This document shows positions 58,177-64,000 of a stretch of DNA of 64,000 nt, piece by piece. The translations under genes and the position numbers were made by a program. Below the pieces are notes generated by a model. The model had not been told where the DNA came from and searched no databases. It saw only the letters and a program-made list of their open reading frames with translations. Source of the DNA: Mycobacterium sp. URHB0044 (GTDB lineage Bacteria > Actinomycetota > Actinomycetes > Mycobacteriales > Mycobacteriaceae); NCBI RefSeq assembly GCF_000620625.1, contig NZ_JIAW01000024.1:1-64000 (forward strand), written 5' to 3'. Each line of letters begins with the position of its first letter. Position 1 is the stretch's first letter.

Positions 58177-58314
58177 GGCGCTACCCCTCGTCGATCGTTT
58201 GACGATGCCCGTCGGTCACGTTGATCGCCACCACCACCGTCGCACGCTTGGCCGTGCCGCCTCCGGCAATTGGCCGCTTCCTTCAGTTTTCTTCAGATGG
58301 TGTGATCCGCCGAA

Positions 58315-58349
58315 GGGCCTGGTGCGGATCGCCGTTCCGCACCAGGCCC
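58315..58349. terminator. Hairpin 1 after the lysin-like gene
   Basis: 58315-58327 and 58337-58349 are perfect 13-bp inverted repeats with a 9-base loop. They lie about 19 bases beyond the stop of the lysin-like gene, before the CHAT gene. A strong terminator is the natural reading; T-richness is absent. Confidence 0.55.
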
Positions 58350-58367
58350 GAGCCACCAACGTGGCTC
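58350..58367. terminator. Hairpin 2, directly after the lysin-like stop
   Basis: GAGCCAC and GTGGCTC flank a CAAC loop, immediately beyond the TAG at 58368-58370. Together with hairpin 1 it makes two adjacent stems that would separate the lysin-like gene from the CHAT gene. Confidence 0.55.
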
Positions 58368-59882
58368 CTAGGCGGGCACCTTCTTCTTCGTCGCCGAGCG
58401 TTTCGCCGGCGTCACATTCTTTGCGGGTGCCCTCTTCACCGGCGACTTCTTGGCCGGTGCCTTCGCAGCGCGCGCCCTGTCGGCCTGAGCCCCATTGCCA
58501 GGTGCGGCGGCCACTGCCGCATCCAGCGGCACGTCGGCAAGCAGGGAAAGGAAGTCGACGAGCGACTTGCCGCCGAGCTGTGGCCATCCGTCGCCTCCCG
58601 GGCCGCGCAGCACCGTCCAGATCTCCTCCAACAGAACTCGATCGGACCGGGGCTCCTCGGGCGCTCGTAGGTCGCACGGATCGACGACGACCGCTGCCGG
58701 CGGTGGCACCATCCGGCGCCGTGCCTTGTCCCTGAACTCGCCACGCATGTCCTTGGCGACCTCGCCGCGGAACCAGTTCATGTCGATGTTGCCCGGGTCC
58801 CACTTGCCCTGAATGGCGGCGTATTCCTTGTGGCCGATCACCTTGTCAGCGCTCACCCCGAGCCGCAGCGCAAGCGCCGCGCAGGTGTCGCGCATCGAGA
58901 TGATCTGCGCATCCGGCCACTGCTCGTGCTTGTCGAAGGTACCGTCGGGATGAATTGTCGGCCAGGCACATTCGATGCCGATCATGTGCCAGTTGGCGTT
59001 GTTGGTCGGCAGCCACGGGTAACTTCCCCTGCCCGCGTGCCAACAGACGCCGACGGCGACGATGGTCACGGTGCCGTCCGGTGCGATGTGCAGGTTCGCC
59101 AGCGGACCGGCCAGGTCCGGCCTGCCGTTGCGGATCGACTCGGCCGACTCCCGTGAATTGCCGGTGTGGTGGACCATGACCCCGCGGATGTCCAAGAAGT
59201 CGCCGTGGCCCCGGTTCTGCCAGCCGTCCAGGGTCTTCAGCCGGTCGCCCAACACGGGCCGCAGCGTCTCCTCCAGCCACGTGGGATCGCCACGGTGCGT
59301 CCCGCGATGGGTTCCCTTGCGTGCCCGCGCGGCCCGGACGGGGCCCTCCGCGAGCGCTCGACGCAGCACCGTCCACGCTTCGTCCCACTTGCCCGCGTAC
59401 CGGTCTCCGAACGCGCTGCCCTGCACGCGCTGCGCGAACTGGCCTGCCAGCCGCGGGTTGTCCTTGGCGCTGGTGTAGTCGTCGGATAGCGCCTCCAGGA
59501 ACATGTCCGCGCTTTCGGCCAGCGTCATCCGCCTGCGGTTTCCGTTGATGTCACCGAACAGGCCACCCCATCCCCATGGGCGTCCTGGTGCGCCGGGCCG
59601 CGAGACCTGTTGTTGGAAGTAGCCCGAGGACAGGCCGTCGTCCGACTCGCTGTCGTGCGGGAACTGCTCGGACTGCGGGTCCTTGCGGTTGAAGGGGCAC
59701 CACCACTGCCGTTGACCGTTGCGGTCGTTGGCGCCGACCTCGGTCGAAATGGTCATCAGCGCGATGACGGTGGCGAGCTCGTCGAGCCCACGCCGCAGCG
59801 ACACGGCATGCACCTCACGCGCGATCTGCTCGCGCGTACGCAACGGTGCATCGTCGAATCTCTTGAAGTTCCTCGTACTCAT
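58368..59882 (-). CDS. Phage-endolysin-like amidase (LysA-type) with histone-like basic tail
   Basis: This is a 504-residue protein. Residues about 10-165 resemble the N-terminal peptidase/lysozyme-like module of mycobacteriophage LysA (TREQIAREVHAVSLRRGLDELATVIALMTISTEVG... SSGYFQQQ). Residues 230-370 form an Amidase_2 domain with zinc ligands His in GVMVHHTGN, His in VIGHKEY and Asp in KWDPGNIDMNW; TNNANWHMIGIE and GVCWHAGRGSYPW are typical of LysA. A central helical part and a C-terminal tail (about 472-504) rich in Ala-Lys-Pro blocks (APAKKSPVKRAPAK) resemble HupB-type tails. There is no signal peptide or TM segment. AGGAGG precedes the ATG. It appears to be a domesticated phage lysin. 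Confidence 0.8.
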   Translation of the reverse strand: MSTRNFKRFDDAPLRTREQIAREVHAVSLRRGLDELATVIALMTISTEVGANDRNGQRQWWCPFNRKDPQSEQFPHDSESDDGLSSGYFQQQVSRPGAPGRPWGWGGLFGDINGNRRRMTLAESADMFLEALSDDYTSAKDNPRLAGQFAQRVQGSAFGDRYAGKWDEAWTVLRRALAEGPVRAARARKGTHRGTHRGDPTWLEETLRPVLGDRLKTLDGWQNRGHGDFLDIRGVMVHHTGNSRESAESIRNGRPDLAGPLANLHIAPDGTVTIVAVGVCWHAGRGSYPWLPTNNANWHMIGIECAWPTIHPDGTFDKHEQWPDAQIISMRDTCAALALRLGVSADKVIGHKEYAAIQGKWDPGNIDMNWFRGEVAKDMRGEFRDKARRRMVPPPAAVVVDPCDLRAPEEPRSDRVLLEEIWTVLRGPGGDGWPQLGGKSLVDFLSLLADVPLDAAVAAAPGNGAQADRARAAKAPAKKSPVKRAPAKNVTPAKRSATKKKVPA

Positions 59883-60004
59883 TGAATCCTCCTGTGGGCC
59901 ATGGCCGTCCCCCGTCCAAGGGCTGTAGCGAAATGGACGCTATCGAGGGAGCGCGCGCAGAACGCGCGTAGTCGGCTACCTGCTTTTCGGCAGGGGCGCG
60001 GGTG

Positions 60005-60652
60005 CTAGACCTGCGAGTCGGGGAACGCGACCACCGACAGGAACCGGATCGGAAGTTCGATCAGATCCACCGGACCGTGCGCGCCCTCACCGTCGAGTTG
60101 CAGGGAGTCGCCCGGGTGCAGCCGGTACACCGAACGACTGTGGCTGTACTCCATGACGCCTTCGAGCATGTAGATGAATTCGGTGCCGGGGTGCTGGAAC
60201 AGCGGATAGGTCTTGCTCTTCTCCGTCAACGTCACCTCGAGGCACTCGAGGCGCTTGTGCTCACCGCGCAGTGAGCCCAGCAGCTGATACTCGTGGCCCT
60301 CGCGGGTGCCGTTGCGGACGATGCGCGCACCGGTGCCCGCCTTGACGAACGCCGCGGGCCGCTCGACGTCAGAGCCGCGGAACAGGCTGGTCACCGGGAC
60401 GTCGAAACCCTTCGCCAGCAGCGCCAGCGTGGACAGGCTGCAGGAGGTCTGGGCATTCTCGATCTTCGACATCATCGCCTTCGAGATGCCGACGCGGGCC
60501 GCGGTCTCGGCCACCGTGAGCCCGTGCTGCAGGCGTAGTTGACGCACGTTGCGCCCGATCGCGGCCTCGAACTCCAGCTCGTCGACGGGCTCACCCGGAT
60601 CGCGTTCGCGCGCGGTGCCGGACTTGTTGCGGAGCAGCCCATCGTCGGTCAC
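60005..60652 (-). CDS. XRE-family regulator with C-terminal cupin domain
   Basis: This is a 215-residue protein. A helix-turn-helix (IGRNVRQLRLQHGLTVAETAARVGISKAMMSKIENAQTSCSLSTLALLAKGF) precedes a cupin (EYQLLGSLRGEHKRLECLEVTLTEKSKTYPLFQHPGTEFIYMLEGVMEYSHSRSVYRLHPGDSLQLDGEGAHGPVDL), the PuuR-like layout common in amine and amino-acid catabolism. The GTG at 60652 marks the start; longer frames add an arginine-rich stretch. It is the last gene of the operon that includes the sarcosine-oxidase-like enzyme and GlxBCD subunits, 25 bp after the first of these. Confidence 0.86.
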   Translation of the reverse strand: MTDDGLLRNKSGTARERDPGEPVDELEFEAAIGRNVRQLRLQHGLTVAETAARVGISKAMMSKIENAQTSCSLSTLALLAKGFDVPVTSLFRGSDVERPAAFVKAGTGARIVRNGTREGHEYQLLGSLRGEHKRLECLEVTLTEKSKTYPLFQHPGTEFIYMLEGVMEYSHSRSVYRLHPGDSLQLDGEGAHGPVDLIELPIRFLSVVAFPDSQV

Positions 60653-60677
60653 GTGAACAGTCTTCCCTCTCCGGCGG

Positions 60678-61889
60678 CTAGCGCATCTCGCCCGCGCCGA
60701 CATACGGGTACGGCGACCTCAACAGGTCGTCCTCGGCGAAGCGCGCCAACCTGAAGTCGGTCTCCGGGATGCGCGGGTCGCAGCTGTGGCCGTCGACCAC
60801 CAGATCGGCGACCAGCCTGCCCACCGCGGGCGCGATCTTGAAGCCGTGGCCGCTGAACCCCGCGGCCACCAGGAGGCCATCGATCCCGGTGCGGGAGATC
60901 ACCGGGTTCCAGTCGGGGGTGACGTCGTAGCAGCCGGCGTAGCTCCCGGTGATGGCGGCGTCGGTGAAGCCGGGGAAGCGGGTGCCGACGCGGTCGACGG
61001 TGAGGTCGATGAACGACTCGGTGGCGCGGTTGAGGTAGTCGTCGGGGTCTGCCACCTGACAGTGCGACAGGTCGCTGTTGCCGAACAGCACGGTGTTCTC
61101 CTGCGCGCCGCCGGGCTCCGGCCGGATGTACTGCAGCGACACCAGATCGGAGAACACCGGCACGGGGCCGATGTCCACGCCGGGGGAGATCAGCACGATC
61201 TGCTCGCGCACCACCCGGATCGGGACGTCGATCCCATGGCGCGCCAACAGCTCTCGCGTCCACACGCCGGTGGCGACCACCACGGTGCCCGCCGACACCT
61301 CGGTGCCGTCGGCCAGCCGCACGCCGCTCGCCCGGTCACCGTCGAGCAGCAGATCCGTCATCGCGGCGCCCTGGCGGATCCGCACCCCCGCAGCCCGTGC
61401 GGACACGGCGAACGCCTGTGCGGTTTGGTAGGCGTCGCCGTATCCGCCGCGGGCCTCCCACGCGAACGCCGCGAACGGCGACAGGTCGGCGAACGGCCAC
61501 AGCTCGGCCACCTCGGCGGCGTCGATCTCCTCGGTCTGCACGCCGACGGCGCGTTGCGCGGCAACGCTCTTGCGCAGTGCGTCGACGTTGGGTTCGCCGA
61601 CCCCGACCACGTAGCCCGTCTGCCGGAAGCCGATGTCGGCGGCGTGTTCCCCCAGGAACTCCTGCGGCTTCTCGAACACCTCCAGCGCGGTGGTGGCCAT
61701 CGCCGCCAGCGAGCTCACGCCGTAGTGGCACCGGACGATGCCGCTGGACTTGCCGGTCATCCCCGATCCGACGGTGTTGCGTTCGACGACGACGACGTCG
61801 GTGACACCGCGCTGGGCCAAGGCCCATGCCGCGGCGGCGCCCTCGATGCCGCCGCCGACGATGACGACGTCGGCGGTCTCGTTACTCAT
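60678..61889 (-). CDS. Sarcosine-oxidase/DadA-like FAD enzyme
   Basis: This is a 403-residue flavoprotein of the DAO family. VVIVGGGIEGAAAAWALAQRGVTDVVVVERNTVG binds FAD, GMTGKSSGIVRCHYGVSSLAAMATTALEVF is a family loop, and GSYAGCYDVTPDWNPVISRTGIDGLLVAAGFSGHGFKIAPAVGRLVADLV is the second FAD region. It most resembles sarcosine/N-methyl amino acid oxidases. The start overlaps the GlxD stop by 4 bases, so it is translationally coupled with the glutamate-synthase-like subunits. The pair may produce and then oxidise N-methylated or related glutamate derivatives. Confidence 0.85.
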   Translation of the reverse strand: MSNETADVVIVGGGIEGAAAAWALAQRGVTDVVVVERNTVGSGMTGKSSGIVRCHYGVSSLAAMATTALEVFEKPQEFLGEHAADIGFRQTGYVVGVGEPNVDALRKSVAAQRAVGVQTEEIDAAEVAELWPFADLSPFAAFAWEARGGYGDAYQTAQAFAVSARAAGVRIRQGAAMTDLLLDGDRASGVRLADGTEVSAGTVVVATGVWTRELLARHGIDVPIRVVREQIVLISPGVDIGPVPVFSDLVSLQYIRPEPGGAQENTVLFGNSDLSHCQVADPDDYLNRATESFIDLTVDRVGTRFPGFTDAAITGSYAGCYDVTPDWNPVISRTGIDGLLVAAGFSGHGFKIAPAVGRLVADLVVDGHSCDPRIPETDFRLARFAEDDLLRSPYPYVGAGEMR

Positions 61890-63238
61890 GGACGAGATCC
61901 CGGGATCCAGTCGGTGCCCGCCAGCGGGACCCGCGCCATCGCCGCGGCCTCGATCGTGACGGCGACCAAGTCCTCGGGTTCGAGGTGCCGCACGTGCGCC
62001 TTGCCGCACGCCCTGGCGATGGTCTGCGCCTCCATCGTCAACACCCGCAGGTAGTTGGCCAGCCGCCGACCGCCCTCGACCGGATCGAACCGGCTCGCCA
62101 GCTCGGGGTCCTGCGTGCTGATGCCCGCGGGGTCCTTGCCGTCCTGGAAGTCGTCGAAGAAACCTGCTGCGCTGCCGAGCTTTTCGTACTCGGCGGCGTA
62201 GCGCGGGTGGTTGTCCCCGAGCGCGATCAGTGCGGCCGTGCCGATGGCGACGGCGTCCGCGCCGAGCGCGAGCGCCTTGGCGACGTCGGCACCGCTGCGG
62301 ATGCCGCCCGACACGATGAGCTGCACTTCTCGCCCGGCGCCGCCGCTGCGGTGTACGCCCAGTTCGGAAAGCGCTCGAACCGCCTGCGGCACCGCGGCAA
62401 GCGTCGGGATGCCGACGTGCTCGATGAACACGTCCTGGGTGGCGGCGGTGCCGCCCTGCATGCCGTCGACCACGACGACGTCCGCGCCGGCGTGCACGGC
62501 GAGCTTGACGTCGTAGTAGGTGCGGGTGGCACCGACCTTGACGTAGATCGGCTTCTCCCAGTCGGTGATCTCGCGCAGCTCGTTGATCTTGATGGTGAGG
62601 TCGTCGGGTCCGGTCCAGTCCGGATGCCTGCACGCGGAACGCTGGTCGATGCCCTGCGGCAGGGTGCGCATGCCCGCGACGCGTTCGGAGATCTTCTGGC
62701 CCAGCAACATTCCGCCGCCGCCCGGCTTGGCGCCCTGCCCGAGCACGATCTCGATGGCGTCGGCCCTGCGGAGGTCGTCGGGGTTCATGCCGTAGCGCGA
62801 CGGTAGATACTGGTAGACCAGGTGCTTGCTCTGCCCCCGCTCCTCGGGCGTCATACCGCCGTCGCCCGTGGTGGTGGACGTGCCGACCTCGCTGGCGCCG
62901 CGGCCGAGGGCCTCCTTGGCGGGCCCGGACAGCGCGCCGAACGACATGCCCGCAATGGTCACCGGAATGTCGAGGTGCAAGGGGTGTTTCGCGTTGCGGT
63001 CGCCGAGTACCACGTCGGTGTCGCACCGTTCGCGGTAGCCCTCGAGTGGATACCGCGACATCGACGCGCCGAGGAACAGCAGGTCGTCGAAGTGCGGCAG
63101 TGGGCGTTTGGCGCCCCAGCCCCGGATGTCGTAGATGCCCGTCTCGGCGGCCCGCTGAATCGCGGCGATGGTGGTCCGGTCGAAGGTGGCGGATTCGCGC
63201 AGGCCCAATCGTGCCCTGGCGTCGGAGGTTTCGGTCAT
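61886..63238 (-). CDS. glxD: FMN-binding glutamate-synthase-like subunit (GlxD/MgsC-type)
   Basis: This 450-residue central barrel is of the glutamate synthase family. RYPLEGYRERCDTDVVLGDRNAKHPLHLDIPVTIAGMSFGALSGPAKEALGRGASEVGTSTTTGDGGMTPEERGQSKHLVYQYLPSRYGMNPDDLRRADAIEIVLGQGAKPGGGGMLLGQKI contains the FMN site and the K-PGxGG loop. An intact iron-sulfur motif is not complete in what I can see. GADVVVVDGMQGGTAAT and VQLIVSGGIRSGADVAKALALGADAVAIGTAALIALG follow. With GlxB and GlxC it forms N-methylglutamate synthase or a glutamate-synthase-like enzyme. ATG at 63238 overlaps the GlxC stop. Confidence 0.88.
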   Translation of the reverse strand: MTETSDARARLGLRESATFDRTTIAAIQRAAETGIYDIRGWGAKRPLPHFDDLLFLGASMSRYPLEGYRERCDTDVVLGDRNAKHPLHLDIPVTIAGMSFGALSGPAKEALGRGASEVGTSTTTGDGGMTPEERGQSKHLVYQYLPSRYGMNPDDLRRADAIEIVLGQGAKPGGGGMLLGQKISERVAGMRTLPQGIDQRSACRHPDWTGPDDLTIKINELREITDWEKPIYVKVGATRTYYDVKLAVHAGADVVVVDGMQGGTAATQDVFIEHVGIPTLAAVPQAVRALSELGVHRSGGAGREVQLIVSGGIRSGADVAKALALGADAVAIGTAALIALGDNHPRYAAEYEKLGSAAGFFDDFQDGKDPAGISTQDPELASRFDPVEGGRRLANYLRVLTMEAQTIARACGKAHVRHLEPEDLVAVTIEAAAMARVPLAGTDWIPGSRP

Positions 63239-63924
63239 CAGTAGCTCGATGCGTTGTCGACGTGGAAGTGGTAGAGGCTGCGCGCGGAGCCGTAGCGGGT
63301 GTAGGCGTGGGTGTCGTCGTCCTCGTACCCCGCAGCCTTCAACAGCCGGCCCAGCTCTTCGTGATGCTCGGGACGCATCTCCTTGGCCACGCAGTCGGCG
63401 CCCAACGACGCGGTTTCGCCGCGCACGTAGATGCGTGCTTCGTAGATCGAGTCGCCGAGCGCGTCGCCGGCGTCGCCGCGCACGACCAGCCTGCCCGCCT
63501 GTGCCATGAACGCACTCATGTGCCCGACGTCGCCGCCGACGACGATGTCGACGCCCTTCATCGAAATGCCGCATCGGGCAGCGGCATTGCCCTCGATCAC
63601 TAGCAGTCCGCCGTGAGCGGTGGCGCCCGCGGACTGGGAGGCGTTGCCCTTCACCCATACCGTGCCGCTCATCATGTTCTCCGCGACCCCGGTGCCTGCG
63701 TTGCCCTCGATGGTGATGTCGGCGCGCTGGTTCATGCCTGCGGCGTAATACCCGACGTGGCCGACGACGGTGACCTTGACCTCGGCGTCCAGGCCGACGG
63801 CCACGTTGTGGGCGCCTGCGGGGTTCTCGATGACGAAGTCACCGGCCAGGCCGGGAACGTGCAGGGCTGAATTGACCTCGCGCAGAGCTGTTTTGGCGAG
63901 GTCGTAGCTGGTCAACGTGTCCAT
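63238..63924 (-). CDS. glxC: Glutamate-synthase GXGXG-domain subunit (GlxC-type)
   Basis: This 228-residue right-handed beta-helix domain is like the C-terminal part of glutamate synthase large subunits. The repeated glycine motifs are GHVGYYAAGMNQRADITIEGNAGTGVAENMMSGTVWVKGNASQSAGATAHGGLLVIEGNAAARCGISMKGVDIVVGGDVGHMSAFMAQAGRLVVRGDAGDALGDSIYEARIYVRG. It has no catalytic residues of its own and is a structural subunit. Start and stop overlap neighbouring genes on both sides (GlxB and GlxD), so the three subunits are made together. Confidence 0.88.
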   Translation of the reverse strand: MDTLTSYDLAKTALREVNSALHVPGLAGDFVIENPAGAHNVAVGLDAEVKVTVVGHVGYYAAGMNQRADITIEGNAGTGVAENMMSGTVWVKGNASQSAGATAHGGLLVIEGNAAARCGISMKGVDIVVGGDVGHMSAFMAQAGRLVVRGDAGDALGDSIYEARIYVRGETASLGADCVAKEMRPEHHEELGRLLKAAGYEDDDTHAYTRYGSARSLYHFHVDNASSY

Positions 63925-64000
63925 GCGTACACGACCTCCGGCTCGGGCTCCCAGATGGCGGCGTTCTCGACGCCGGGTAGGCCGGAAAGCGCGCGGTACT
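63912..64000 (-). CDS. glxB: GlxB-type class II glutamine amidotransferase, C-terminal end (cut by window edge)
   Basis: The frame enters from the right edge and stops at 63912. The visible tail reads YRALSGLPGVENAAIWEPEPEVVYAWTR. This and the position directly upstream of glxC fit the glutamine amidotransferase subunit of the GlxBCD/MgsABC group. The catalytic N-terminal cysteine lies outside the window. It overlaps the start of glxC by 13 bases. Confidence 0.65.
   Translation of the reverse strand, partial: YRALSGLPGVENAAIWEPEPEVVYAWTR

Noticed and set aside
59930..60003. GC-rich short symmetrical bases before the XRE-cupin gene end
   Set aside because: Short GCGCGC-type symmetry is expected by chance at this base composition, and no long stem is formed.
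60678..63026. 782-residue extended frame for the FAD enzyme
   Set aside because: Extension is a shadow of glxD; the start at 61889 overlaps the glxD stop as in a coupled operon.
1..64000. CRISPR array or prophage
   Set aside because: No regularly spaced repeats were seen, and no integrase, terminase or structural phage genes accompany the lysin-like gene.

Overview
The window is high-GC DNA from a fast-growing mycobacterium (Mycolicibacterium/Mycobacterium type). The backbone shows this. In order it carries a LigC-family DNA ligase with a Prim-PolC primase-polymerase, a LucA-like membrane protein, tRNA-Ser(GGA), the 4.5S SRP RNA, an Rv3722c-like aspartate aminotransferase, dnaX, a lipid methyltransferase with its FAD partner, an Ami1-like amidase, ybaB, recR, gatD/murT, a DnaQ-like exonuclease and leuA. 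This is the Mycobacterium tuberculosis Rv3731-to-Rv3710 order, read in reverse. Everything here was read by eye; no similarity search was run.

Accessory DNA interrupts the backbone in several places. (1) 1-11.6 kb: an HNH/DUF222 protein, a LuxR-type ATPase regulator, a FAD oxidoreductase, a PucR regulator, an Rv1733c-like membrane protein, a D-amino-acid-dehydrogenase-like enzyme and two tandem GreA/GreB-like proteins. (2) 12.7-29.3 kb: about 17 kb between two LigC ligase genes. It is a row of small modules, most with their own regulator and shared control region: TetR/enoyl-CoA hydratase/serine hydrolase, HxlR/flavin monooxygenase/LLM/MDR, XRE/SDR/LLM/F420 reductase, and GntR with a complete-looking tartrate uptake and degradation cluster. 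(3) 47.0-50.6 kb, between the DnaQ-like gene and leuA: AraC, methyltransferase, membrane protein/TetR and MarR/VOC units, several with clear paired operators.

The most unusual region is 53.8-59.9 kb. It groups a non-secreted DNA/RNA endonuclease, two tandem caspase-fold (C14) peptidases, a membrane-anchored CHAT-domain protein (also a caspase-fold peptidase) and a protein that looks like a mycobacteriophage endolysin carrying a histone-like basic tail. I infer a programmed-death or anti-phage module of proteases, nuclease and wall hydrolase.

The right end (60.0-64.0 kb) is a translationally coupled nitrogen-metabolism operon: GlxB/GlxC/GlxD glutamate-synthase-like subunits, a sarcosine-oxidase-like FAD enzyme and an XRE-cupin regulator. 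The leuA gene has a 10-residue leader peptide containing three consecutive leucine codons, followed by overlapping stem-loops, which suggests leucine attenuation. Other notable non-coding elements are a perfect 20-bp-arm palindrome between divergent genes (14.2 kb), a 21-bp-arm inverted repeat between convergent genes (50.6 kb), and related palindromes on both sides of a nuclease-like gene (43.0 and 43.95 kb).
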